DNA of 64,000 bases from Alnus glutinosa (GCF_958979055.1 NC_084893.1:29604987-29668986); one strand, 5' to 3'. Counted from the first letter of the stretch, positions 29,844 through 40,232 are shown. Notes: a model not told the origin generated them from the sequence alone. Made by a program: numbers and translations.

Positions 29844-30428
29844 CTGATTCTCTTTAAAGTTAAAAATGTTCAAATTTCCTCTGTAGCGGTCAACATCTAC
29901 ATATATATGTGGGATATATAGGAGTCGCACTCTTGGAGCAGCTAGCCCATGCTCCCCGTTGGATTGAATGAGAGCATTAATTGAATCAACAATAAATGAT
30001 ATGCTACTGTCATTAAAATCACCCACTCATTTCCAAAGAATATCAAGTTCGAAGGTTTCCATGCATGCATGGATTATGGATATATGTATGCATTTATGTG
30101 GTACGTCTCCTACTCCTCGTTTTCTTTCCCTATGGGCCCATTAATGTTAGTTTAATTACCGATATTTATTGTTCATGGTGCTGGCATGACCTCTTTGAAT
30201 TCGATCTTAATTGGTTGGGCCCTTTTTGTGCATTTGTTGTTTGTCGATCTATTTGTTTAGCTAATAAGTAAGAGAGGAAGAAAAAGAACATGGTACGTAA
30301 TTAATGGTATCTTTCGTTGAGTACTTAATTCCTTCTTCTGGCACCTTGTTACAGCTTATTCACAACCATATTATATAGAAGATCAATCATGCTACTTTTA
30401 ACACACATTTTGAACTTTGATTGACTTT
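29844..30428. other. Leader/promoter of the BMT5-like gene, no other gene
   Basis: AT-rich DNA with no further coding signal. A plus-strand frame at 30065-30271 has no recognisable features. Confidence 0.4.
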
Positions 30429-30436
30429 GACGTACG

Positions 30437-31377
30437 CAGGGACGGAGCTAGACATTTAGTTGGGAGGGGGCCAAACAAAAAATAAACTAAAATATGTAGT
30501 TAAAGTATAAATACAAAATATATTGGGTGGATTTGGTATCTCTTCATCTTCAAGTTTTTTCAACGCCTTATTGAATCTTTTAAGTGCTTTAAAAAAAAAA
30601 AAAAAGTTTTTTTTTTTTTTTTTTGTCTCAACTCTACACTACATCATCTACAATACAAACTAATATTTCCTTTTATTCAACAGGTTATATTAGTCACAAT
30701 ATATTAGAGTGATGCTTTTCACGGCGTGGTTGAACCGCCTATTATTTCAAAATTTCTTCATAAGATTCTAACTCCTGCAAAGATTAATATTCTCAAGTTT
30801 TTTTTTTTTTTTTTTTTCTAAATCTTTATCTTCCCAAGTTAATTCTCAGCACTCAAGAACAAACCTCCGAAAAAAAATATTGAGAAATTTGCTCCTTTAT
30901 TTTCGGCATGCACCCATACTTTAATTTATTTCTATTTCTCCACAAATTATAGACCATTTCACAAAAAGCTAATCGACACAAATAAGTTCTAAAAGATTTA
31001 TTCCTTCACACTTTAATAACAAAAATAGGCCAAAATTTCTATAAAGCAAAAATGGGCCAAAATTTCTGTACCATATCACTGCTATACATGCCTCCAAAGT
31101 TAGCAAAATAATCCTGATCATCATTCCCCCTTATCGGATTAAAATCCAACGGCAGCAAAGAGTAATCTAATGGCTTCACGCAAGATATAGGCTGCGGGTA
31201 ATTAATCCCCTCTACTTCCATATTCTTCTAAAGTATCATCGATCGCCTGAGTACCCATTATTCCTGATGTTGTATCTTTCATGATCACCATATAATTATC
31301 ATTTTTTTTTTTCAAATGAGCGGCCGGGGGGGGGGGGGGCCATGGTCCCTACTGGCCACCCCCCAGCTCCGTCTCTG
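30437..31377. mobile_element. Non-autonomous hAT element with perfect 8-bp TSD
   Basis: The left end is CAGGGACGGAGCTAGAC. The right end, inverted, is CAGAGACGGAGCTGGGG. GACGTACG is duplicated exactly at 30429-30436 and 31378-31385. The CAGRGACGGAGC terminus is the familiar Ac/Tam3-like plant hAT end. A G-run (31327-31340) lies near the right end. The interior contains T-runs and a 60-aa minus-strand frame (31039-31221) of unknown origin, but no transposase. Confidence 0.93.
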
Positions 31378-31385
31378 GACGTACG

Positions 31386-31949
31386 TGTTTTAGTTAGCTA
31401 GGTTTTTGTTTTTAGAAAAATTATATTTAGCCCTTAGGTTTTCATATATATAGTTTGAATTTAATTAGTTCTAAATGCCCACCATCCATCATGCTCATGG
31501 TTTTCATGTGATACTTTGTACGAGTTCTCATACAAAATATATCTACAAATGATATTATTTTATCCCTAGCCTATATGTTCATAACTAGCTTGTTTGGGAT
31601 AATCTTATAGAAATTAATTAAGCCTTTCCACCTTGTGAGGAAAAGATGAATCCCTTCGTATAGATTGTCAAAAGCGAGAGATCGATAGAGCGCCAATAGA
31701 AGCGCGGGTAAGGCCTCAAAAGAGACTGAAAGCTTTAAAAGAGAGGAGTAGAAGGAGAAGGGGTATGAAAGAAAATGAAAGGAGAGGAGGGGGGGGAAAG
31801 AAGAACAAAGGTTTCTTCCCTCCTCTGGCCGGCACAGCAGTTTTAATTAGTTGACTTCACAGTTTATATATATTTTGCTCTTAAGTAGTAAAATTCAATT
31901 AAGCGATAATTTAATGTTGTACCATAGTAATATTAGATTGTCATATCTA
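31386..31949. other. Intergenic, no gene seen
   Basis: AT-rich DNA with a purine-rich GA/AG stretch at about 31660-31810. No credible coding frame. Confidence 0.4.
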
Positions 31950-32241
31950 TGCTGCCCATGATGGCCTCGGGTCCCACATCCCATCAACGGCCAGCAGAAA
32001 CTTTGTTCCCAGAGCTTGTCATGTTTTTGGCAATGGATATGGCACTGCAAAGGGTGGATTACCAAAAGCCAGCCCGAGTGGCTGCTTACAAGGTATGCCG
32101 GTCACCGCCCAATTAATCCAGTGCTTTGATGCAGCCTCATGCAGACATCATAGCTGCATTTGATGATACAATAAGCGACAGAGTTGACGTGCTTTCGGTG
32201 TCTCTTGGTGGCGAGCCAGCTGTGTTTCTGGAAGATGCAAT
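31950..32241 (+). pseudogene. Subtilase relic, exon 6 fragment
   Basis: The translation follows exon 6 of the intact copies: AHDGLGSHIPSTASRNFV, then GNGYGTAKGGLPKA, a frameshift, RVAAYKV, a frame-breaking extra segment, then ADIIAAFDDTISDRVDVLSVSLGGEP. The catalytic His position of DGHGSH is replaced by Leu. It ends abruptly after EDAI. It is on the same strand as the intact array, so it is the remains of a fourth (or further) tandem copy. Confidence 0.9.
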
Positions 32242-32508
32242 TTGAGAAATCATTATATGTTGTCCAATGAACTTCCCACGAAATTAAAGTTCAATAAAAT
32301 ATAATTCGGGTCAAAATGGATCGCTCCTGATTAGACATGATTAATAAACGGAAAAACTCCTGACCAACCTGCATAACCTGTAAAAATTAAAACATGTTTT
32401 ATTTTTACCTTTAAAAAATATTAACCCTAAAGTCTTTAAGACAAAAAAAAATAATAAAAAAAAATTACCCTCATTATAATTAATCCCTAGTTCTAAATAT
32501 ATAACTTT

Positions 32509-32739
32509 GGGGTAATTACCTTTTCCCCCCATGAACTACCGGCCAATGTCATTTTGCCCCCACGAATTACCACTTCGACCAAAAGAGAGCATCAAACTAC
32601 CATTTTTATACACGTTACCCCATTCCGTCAGGAATTCCGTTAATTTTTTATGGAATATGCCATTTTTTACCGTTAATTTTGACTTAAAGACCAAAATACC
32701 CTCTACAGTAATTAATAAAAAATATTAAAATTAATATAT

Positions 32740-32782
<43 letters not shown>

Positions 32783-33262
32783 AAAAACCAAAAACCTGGA
32801 GGAAAAGGGGTGGCGACAGCCACCCTAGGTCATTTATAGGGTGGCCGCGCGGCCACCCAGCTTTCGGGGTGGCTCGCAGCCCACCCCGACCTAAGGGGTG
32901 GCCGCACGGCCTCCCCAAAACCTGGGGGGGCCGCGCGGCCACCCAGCTTCCGGGGTGGCAGCAAGCCACCCCAGAGGTGGCCAGAGCCACCTCTGGGGGT
33001 GGCTCGCAGGCCACCCGGCCACCTGCCGCCACCCCTTTCATTCAGTATTTCTTTTTTTTCTTTTTTTCTTTTTAAATGAGGGTATTTCAGTCATTTTTAA
33101 AATTGAGTTAGGGCATTTACGTCTTTGCATGAATTAGACTGACAGAAGGGGGCAAAGTGTGTAAAAATGGTAGTTTGATGCTCTCTTTTGGTCGAAGTGG
33201 TAGTTCGTGGGGGCAAAATGACATTGGCCGGTAGTTCATGAGGGGAAAAAGGTAATTACCCC
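32509..33262. mobile_element. MULE-like MITE with 9-bp TSD and GC-rich core
   Basis: The termini GGGGTAATTACC and GGTAATTACCCC belong to near-perfect inverted arms of roughly 105-115 bp. TATAACTTT is duplicated exactly at 32500-32508 and 33263-33271, the 9-bp duplication typical of Mutator-like elements. The core (32800-33040) is a dense array of GGGTGGC/GCCACCC blocks around a poly-A run. The long frames here on both strands are by-products of that repeat. Confidence 0.92.
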
Positions 33263-33271
33263 TATAACTTT

Positions 33272-34435
33272 TGTAGTATAATTTTTGTCATGTTTAATAA
33301 TTGAAAATTATTGTGCTAATATTTTTGAATAAAATGGAATTTTCATGTTTAATAAAAAAAAAAAATTGTTAATTAAATAGGCTATGCGAGTTGGGTTGGG
33401 TTACTCGCATATTTAAATGGGTCATATCAACATTAAACGAACTGAACCATTTAATTAAATGAGTCAATTTCAAATTTATTCATATAGTCTTATATTCATA
33501 TCTTAACACAATCCGAACATAACACTCAAACTCCCCTACCCGCATAGGTAGGGGTAAGCACGGGTCGAGTAGGGCTGGTTTTTGCAATTTTTCCACACCC
33601 GGCCCGCAAGTCACGGGTTTGAAAACTATAATCCGCAACCCGCAATTTAGAATGTTAATCCTTTAGGTGTCGTGTATCACAGGGCAGGTATTTTCTGAAG
33701 CAGATGAAGCAAACGAAGCTGTGAAGACAAAGATAAAAGTTAAGGGAGATGGAACACATGAAGATGAAGCTAACAAAGCTGGTCCTTGAAACCATGGATC
33801 AAGGACTCGTGAATGAAGGACAAGTGGCTTACTTTGCAAAGGGCATTATAATGAGGCGTTCTAGCTAGTTACGCAGGAAAGGTGCTCCAGCTAGCTGTTA
33901 GGAGTGAATCGAAATAATTCAGCATTTGTTAATTGTTAGTATACTTTAATTGTGGAAAGAATTCAGCATTTGTTGGTATACTTTAACTGTGGAAAAGTGC
34001 TCCAGCTAACAAAGAAGGAAACATAAAATCAACTACGACCACTACTCCTATTAACGATCTCAGTTCTCCACATTATTTCTCACGGAAACTTTGAAATGGA
34101 GAGAGGTCGGCCCCTTGTAAAATAAAAGATAAAATTGTCATTTTAATTTTTTGGATAATTTTGCCCCTTTTTTTACAAAGGACCGACTCCTTTCCATTTC
34201 AACTAAAATAAATAGGACATATTTACCTCTCCAAATTCAACACACACCTCTTCCTTTGACAGCATGAAAGCCACATGGGCTTGAGCTAACAGCTCTTGAT
34301 TAAATGCGACAAATGCATAACAGAGAACAAAGGTTATATTCCAACCAGATGCATGCGCAGGGCAGGGATAGTTGGGAGAAATCAATTTCCGCATGCCGCC
34401 CCACAACCAATACTCGCCTCATGCATTTTACACTT
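33272..34435. other. Transposon debris, no assignable gene
   Basis: The part at 33370-33660 shares phrases with hAT-type debris elsewhere (CATATAGTCTTATATTCAT also in intron 4 of subtilase copy 3; AGGGCTGGTTTTTGC; AACCCGC). At 33740-33870 a short stretch reads like coding sequence (ACCATGGATCAAGGACTCG...) but no family is recognised and stops surround it. Confidence 0.4.
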
Positions 34436-34438
34436 ATG

Positions 34439-36592
34439 TTTCATTTGTTTCGACGTAAAATAATTTCTGTCGTAAAATGATTTCGACGAAATCATTTTCA
34501 GAAAAAATGATTTTCTCGAAAATATTTTTCGGTGTTTGGTTCGCACGAAAAAATTACGAAATGCAAAAATAAGAGTTTGGTAATTGTCGCCGGAATCCGG
34601 CAACGTCCGGTCGCCGTTGCCGGATCCCGGCGAGAAAGTTTGACCGGATCCGGGTGGATCTCGGCCGTTTTGGCCAGATCCGGCTGGATTCGGCCGTTTT
34701 GGCTGATAAGTGCTGAATGTTACACATTCAAGCCCCTAAATTTACATATGTTATGCTCTTAGTTTTGTTATAATTTAATGTTTTGTGTTGTTTTTGTGTT
34801 TTCTTGTATTTTACAGGTTTTAGAAGAAAACCGATCAAATTCCAAGATTATAATGAAGTCAGCAAACTCACTTTTGGATAGATTCAAACTCCAAATCAAT
34901 TTTGAATTTAAGGAAAGAGAAGTTGGCAAAAATTCGTTATCTTTGGAAAGAATCCAGAATGAGCACGTCTAAGTAATTTAATCATAACTTTCGGCTCAAG
35001 TATCAGATTGCAACAAAATTGATGGCGTTGGAAAGCTAATAATAAATGCAACAAATATGTCAGAAATAGGTTTTTCTTAATTCGGACGTTTTCCATGCCA
35101 AAATTGCCCCGCAATAAAAGACCGCAAATCTGTACGAATTTTGGAATCCTTTTCCTACTTGGATAGAAATTTCAGAAAATGAGAAGACTTGTAATTATTC
35201 TTTTTGGACTAGAAAACCTACTTAGAATTGTAATAGGAATTCTAGAGCTTCTAAAGCTTCTCTAATCCCTATAAATAGGCCTCTAGCCTTTGAAGAAAGA
35301 CATATACAAGCTTTGAGGAAGAATTAAAAGCTACATCAAGAAGGAGGTTCTTTTTAATTTTTATTTTCTTTATTTATTTATTTTCTGTATGTATATAACT
35401 TTATTTTATATTAGTTGTAGCTAATACTTTAGTTAGGGCTCAATTGAAGCCCTAATCATGTCTTTTTAAGTTTTTCAATTTGCCTTGCTACAATTTATAT
35501 ATTGATGCTTAACTTGATTAATTCTAGTTTCTTGAATTTCTCGCATGTTTATGTTTAGCTAGCATATTCTTGTGGTATGGATTTGTTATTTATGTCAATT
35601 TGGATGACCGAGTCCTGGGCATAATAGAGTAACGGAAGAACCCCGACACAGGTTCTTAGATTAATCAACATAAAGACAACTGGAATAGATACCATATTTC
35701 AATCTGAGTGTGTTTACCGATTTCCATAGATTTATGCTTTCTTGAAGAACAACTTAGTAGATACCATGCTAAATCCTTTAAAGAAGAAAAGAGTTAGAGT
35801 AGATACCATGTCTAACTCGTTATTTAGGGAAATCAATAGCTTTAGGAGAAGATATCATTCCCTTGTAGCTGGTAAGCATTAAGCATCATGTTATGATTGT
35901 AGTATTGTGCATATTGCGAATCTTATTTGAGTATGATTAGCGGTGGATATCGAAGTCCTACCTTTTCTTCATAGTATTTTTAATTCAATCTTTTATCCTG
36001 TCTTATTCAACATATCGCTTTTAGGAATTTCTCTTTAAATACAATTTATACCAATCCTCGTAGAAATGATCTCGTATTTGTCTGCTATACTATTGTTTTG
36101 ATCTTGTGCACTTGCGAGTAAAACGTACAAGTATTTTCCTATTTATTTAGGTAGAAATATGCACAACAACAGATCCGACCTGCTTGGCCGGAATCCGGCT
36201 ATATCCTGGCCGGAATTTGGTCTGCCGGTGCCGGATTCCGTTAACGGCAGAATTCCGGCCGCCTGATTCCTGCACCGGCAGAATTCCGGTGGCCTGATTC
36301 CGGCGACTAGATGTTGTCGGACTCCGGCGCCGACTGGATCCCGATGACCGACAATTGCTAAATTTTAACGATCGGATATCAAACATGCGTGTAAGGAAGA
36401 AGAGCTTAATTTCGAAAAACGATTTACGGTTTTAAAACCGTAAATCGTAAATCGTTTTCCAAAAATTAAAGAAACTTTTACGGTCAAACCGAAAATGATT
36501 TTCGTTGACTGTTATTTTCGCCCCAACCAAACACCAGAAAATGCCGAAATCATTTTCTAGAAATCATTTTACGCCGAAACAAACGGAGCATT
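34439..36592. mobile_element. Large TIR element (MULE-like) interrupted by an LTR insertion
   Basis: The left arm has TTTGTTTCGACGTAAAAT, then AATGATTTTC and GGTGTTTGGTTC. The right arm carries the same order inverted (ATTTTACGCCGAAACAAAC, AACCAAACACC). Inside the arms, CCGGATCCGG-type GC-rich repeats flank an AT-rich block that is itself an LTR (34704-36168). Removing that insert leaves an element of about 0.7 kb. The outer duplication was not resolved, so edges are accurate to a few bases only. Confidence 0.7.
34704..36168 (+). mobile_element. Nested solo LTR-like block
   Basis: Begins TGATAAGTGCTGAATG and ends ATATGCACAACA, the same style of ends as the solo LTR at 1668-2801 (TGATGAGTGCC...GCACAACA). 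Both share TGTGCACTTGCGAG or close to it near the 3' end. A TATA box (CTATAAATAGG) lies at about 35270. No gag or pol is present. Its 5-bp flanks (TTGGC and ACAGA) do not match, so the insertion may be old, or the product of recombination between elements. Confidence 0.65.
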
Positions 36593-36654
36593 AATAACCA
36601 TAATTTTTGGGGCGAGACAAGTCAGATTTGCGGGCACAGGCGGGTTCTGCCCAC

Positions 36655-36699
36655 TCATATGCACCGATTATCAAATTTGCAATCATGACCATGGATAGC
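36655..36699 (+). pseudogene. Subtilase relic, end of exon 10
   Basis: TCATATGCACCG... reads SYAPIIKFAIMTMDS, aligning with [13 protein letters not shown] at the end of exon 10 of the intact genes. It lies immediately downstream of the nested transposon. Confidence 0.7.
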
Positions 36700-36710
36700 A
36701 AAATCCATTA

Positions 36711-37123
36711 AGGCATCCTTAGTGAGCCCTCTAAATTTTTTTCTAAATTTTATCTAAGAAATTCATTTTTGTTATTTTAACTATTACTTTTAACAAACTT
36801 CTTACATTAAACTCTTTAAATATTTTTCTATTTTAACTAGATATTAATTTTTTTTATTGGTTTTAAGCAACCACTCCTAACAAATGAGGAGCTGAAAAGT
36901 GAAAAGTGAATTGAAATGAAATGAGAAAGAAATGATTTAATATTCAATAGCTCATGAAATTTGTGAACCAAATTTGAAGTGAAATTTTGACCAGAGCCAA
37001 AATAAATAAATAAATAAATATATATATATATATATATAAAGAGTTTCTTGAAATTGATTTTTTTGAGTTTTTTATCAAATTTTGATTAAAAATTTGAAAT
37101 GAATAGTTTCCCTAAGGATGCTC
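36711..37123. mobile_element. Tourist-like MITE
   Basis: The left end GGCATCCTTAGTGAGCCC and the inverted right end GAGCATCCTTAGGGAAAC are near-complementary. Internal phrases (TCATTTTTGTTATTTTAACTA) match the element at 17820-18708. The flanking trinucleotides are TTA and TTC, so the duplication is imperfect. It separates two relic subtilase exons. Confidence 0.6.
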
Positions 37124-37166
37124 TTCTAAGTTAGTTAGAATAGTCATTAATTCAGTCTATCACATC

Positions 37167-37228
37167 GACTTCAACTACCATTCAATAGATCTTCCTAATC
37201 TTCTGCAGATTCGGTGACCATGACTCGA
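37167..37228 (+). pseudogene. Subtilase relic, part of exon 11
   Basis: Reads DFNYHSIDLPNLLQ, then after a shift SVTMTR. It aligns with DFNYPSISVPNLPARSVTVTRT of the Fn3-like region in the intact copies. With the fragments at 31950 and 36655 it keeps exon order 6-10-11 on one strand, consistent with a single dead gene broken up by transposons. Confidence 0.8.
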
Positions 37229-37624
37229 AATTGATCCGACGGTGACCACCCGATTAAGAGGAACCAATCACCGTTTCATCCTTTTGCTAATTTTTCTTTT
37301 TTGTCTAATTTCCGTTTTATCCTTTCAGGAGTGTGTGGTTCAATTCGCCTTTGAGGATCTGGTTTGATTGGGGAAATAGAGGCCTGTTTGACAATTCCCC
37401 CACCAAACTTTCCCTTGCAGACAGCCAGGTGGCCCAATAGGCAGCAAGCTTGTCCCTTTCCCCCAAGCTATCACATGCACTACTTTAATTAAGAAAGGGC
37501 CGAGATATTTTTGATAAATTTAGTTTAAGGATATATTATTCCTACGTCATATTATTCTACATCAAGAAATATTATCTGTAGGATCTATGTATATGGACCC
37601 CACATGCATAGATTTTATACTCTA

Positions 37625-38066
37625 TGACTTCGTTTGGTTTGCTGAATAATTATTCCATTAGAAAAATAAATAGTCATTCCTAAAAATAAAAGGTGAGGGA
37701 ATGGAATGACTATTCCTAATCTTTAGTTTGGTAAGAATACATATATTTTAATTGGAATTCAATCAAAATTACTAAAAAAACCTCACATTTTTTTAAAAAT
37801 AAAATTAAAAAGAAAATCAAATTATTAAAAAAAAAAAAAAAAAAAACCCATGGGTGGCTGACCACCCCAATGGGTGGTCGGCCGCCCACCGATTCACTTT
37901 GGGGGTGGCCACAATCACCCCAAGAGTGGTCTCCAGGGGTGGCCGCGGCCACCCCCGAAGCCAGTCTGGGGTGGCAGATGAGAATCGAGGGTGGTCGCAC
38001 CACCCCCAGCTCCATATACTGGCTAGCCGACCATCCCAATGGGTAGCCAGCCAGTTAAGGGTTTCG

Positions 38067-38116
<50 letters not shown>

Positions 38117-38290
38117 TAATAAAATAAAAAATAATAGTTTTTTCTAGAAAATATTGCATTTACTCCAAGAAATAGGTATTCCAATGAGAATACCTATTCC
38201 AAGGAATAGACCCCTACCAAACAAAAGAATGACTATTCCTATGAAATAGTCATTCCATTCCAGGGATCTATTCTGCGAACCAAACGAGGC
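37625..38290. mobile_element. TIR element with GGTGGCC-rich core, copy A
   Basis: Left CTTCGTTTGGTTTGCTGAAT; right, inverted, CCTCGTTTGGTTCGCAGAAT. The arms contain repeated GAATGACTATTCC phrases. The core at 37850-38060 is an alternating GGGTGG/CCACCC block bounded by poly-A and poly-T. Same family as 38360-38905 and the insertion in subtilase copy 2 intron 4. The duplication is not clear. Confidence 0.65.
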
Positions 38291-38359
38291 CTATGTGTCT
38301 TAATGTAGGATTGATGTAGGGTAATGTAATGTAGAAAAATCATATCCCTTTAGATTAAG

Positions 38360-38905
38360 GTCTTGTTGGGTTCGCAAAATTAGTATTCCATTAGGAAAAA
38401 TAATAGTTATTATTAGAAATGAGAAATAGTGGAATTGAATAATTATTCAAATTCCTTAGTTTGGTGACAACACATATACTACAATTGGAATTGACTCAAA
38501 ATTACTATAAAAAAACTATATAATTTCTTATTTTTTTTAAAAAAAACTCAAATCTTAAAAAATAATAATAATAAATATTCGACCTTATATATGTGAGTGG
38601 CTGGCCATAAATCTGATCTAAATTTTTTGTTTTTTATTTGTTTTTTTTTTTAATTTTTAATATTTTTTTTTTTTAAGTTTAGTGTGAAAATATTAAAGAA
38701 AAATATGTTTTTTTTTTTAAAAGGTCGTCTATTTTCTTGAGAATAGCTATTCTCTAAAAAATATGAGGAATAATTATTCATCTTCGTAACGGAATAGTTA
38801 TTTCTTCATCGTAACGGAATAGTTATTTTAGATATTTATTCCATAAAATAACTATTCCTTTCGGAATAGGCCTTACCAAATAAAAGCATTCAGCGAACCA
38901 ATCAA
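38360..38905. mobile_element. TIR element, copy B of the same family
   Basis: Left GTCTTGTTGGGTTCGCAAAA; right, inverted, TTGATTGGTTCGCTGAATG, with the same ATTCC/GGAAT-rich arms. It lies about 70 bp from copy A and has largely lost the GC-rich core. Confidence 0.55.
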
Positions 38906-38924
38906 AATCTAAATATTATAAAAA

Positions 38925-38960
<36 letters not shown>

Positions 38961-39528
38961 AGCGGTTTGATCAATTTCTTACTTTGAGGGTGTGGATTGA
39001 TTAGCCTTTGGGATATGAATTGAATCCTCATCCATTTCCAAAAGAGTGGCCGACAACCTCAAAAAGATAAATTAAGAGCGGTCGAAACACCTCCGCAAAA
39101 GAGGCTAAGGTGGTTAACCACCTACCTTCCTCAAAGGGAAAAACTGTTAACTAGCCGGGAGTAAACCGACCACACCACACCAAAGGGGCGGATCTACTAC
39201 CCATCATTTATTTTGATTGTTTTTTTCGGATGCTTATATGAATAGATCCACGATCTGTAATTTGCATGGGATAATTTCACCTTTTATCCCCAATCATTGA
39301 GAGATAATTCGTGCTTCCCCAATCTCTCTAAAATACAACATAACCATGGAACTTTTTTCCATCATTTTTATTACTATAAAAACACCCCTGGTATTGAAAG
39401 CTAATCCTTTTTCAACTTTTTCCCATGTCAGATATATTATCCACATATATATATATATACACACACACATACAGTCATACAGATAAATAGTCAGTACAGT
39501 TCTATAATGAGCCATGAGAGTGACATCA

Positions 39529-39530
<2 letters not shown>

Positions 39531-39585
<55 letters not shown>
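39531..39585. repeat. (AT)n microsatellite
   Basis: Uninterrupted AT repeat continuing imperfectly to 39599. It is the source of spurious Tyr/Ile frames. Confidence 0.97.
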
Positions 39586-39599
<14 letters not shown>

Positions 39600-39673
39600 C
39601 CTGCAGAAGCATAAATAAAACATACAGAGCAATCATGTAGATCAGAGATGGAGAAGGTGAGGAGAGGGAGGGA

Positions 39674-39806
39674 CAATCGGAAACCTATGGCATGGGCGGA
39701 GTAGGGAAGACAGAAACAAACGCTCCTCCGACAAAAAAAAAACAACATCAACAAAGCACGCAAACGGTTTTGTCTTCCCCACTCGCCCATGCCACAACCT
39801 TCCGAA
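39674..39806 (-). ncRNA. MIR482: MIR482-family microRNA precursor hairpin
   Basis: Two inverted arms, plus-strand 39689-39712 and 39771-39793, pair over about 23 nt with one bulge and extend imperfectly outward. The loop is about 58 nt and A-rich. Read on the minus strand, the 3' arm 39710-39689 is a 22-mer beginning TCTTCCCTACTCCG and ending CCATGCC, matching the known miR482 consensus (TCTTCCCTACTCC...CCCAT.CC). The 5' arm (GGCATGGGCGAGTGGGGAAG) fits the star strand. The plus strand of the mature site translates as GMGGVGKT, exactly the NLR P-loop motif that miR482 is known to target. A 22-nt size is the class that triggers phased siRNAs. A TATA-like TTTATATAG lies upstream on the minus strand at 39900-39908. 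No NLR coding sequence surrounds it, which argues against a mere NLR fragment. Confidence 0.85.
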
Positions 39807-40065
39807 AACCCTAACTCCCTCTCCATGTTCTCCCGTCATCACAACGCAGCCGCCACTGCTTATCGCTTCTTAGGACAATACATATCCATCGCTAGCCACT
39901 ATATAAAGAGGTTTGTCAGCCCTAGTTCCATCATGGGCCGTTGGATTAAAGCATCTCCTTTTAGGTGAACTTTGATCTCGTCCCTTCGTTTCCTTGTCAT
40001 GTTCCCACGAACTTTTTGCTAATGGTCCACGTGTTTCGCATTTGAGTTAATAATTGTTTTCGAGG

Positions 40066-40160
40066 GCCCATTCGGGACAACGTGGAGCGGCCCACTACAA
40101 AAGCCCAAAACTTACATGGGAACAACAAGCCCTTCCAATACTAATAAAATCAAACCCTAA
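40066..40160 (+). promoter_or_regulatory. Site II and telo-box promoter motifs of PNO1
   Basis: GGGCCCA at 40064-40070, GGCCCA at about 40089 and AGCCCA at 40102-40107 are site II (TGGGCY) elements. AAACCCTAA at 40152-40160 is a telo-box. This combination is established as characteristic of plant ribosomal-protein and ribosome-biogenesis promoters, which matches the gene that follows. Confidence 0.7.
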
Positions 40161-40232
40161 ACCCTTGAGCTTCTATCTCTGCAGACTCTCTTTTCCACGG
40201 TATACGAAGATAGGCGGCCGTAGCCAAATAAG

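Noticed and set aside
29331-30026. 231-aa single-exon reading of the BMT5-like gene
   Set aside because: The middle segment is intronic; splicing GTATCA...CAAAG restores the family sequence exactly, and the upstream 61 residues do not match the family.
32712-33137. Overlapping Gly/Pro/Ala-rich frames on both strands
   Set aside because: By-products of the GGGTGGC/GCCACCC core of the MULE MITE.
39689-39712. Possible NLR gene fragment (GMGGVGKT on the plus strand)
   Set aside because: No other NB-ARC motif follows, whereas an inverted second copy 58 nt away forms a hairpin; a MIR482 locus explains both.
39294-39826. 112- and 111-aa minus-strand frames next to the MIR482 hairpin
   Set aside because: They run through an (AT)n tract and the hairpin; their protein-like GMGEWGR segment is the star arm of the microRNA, not a gene.
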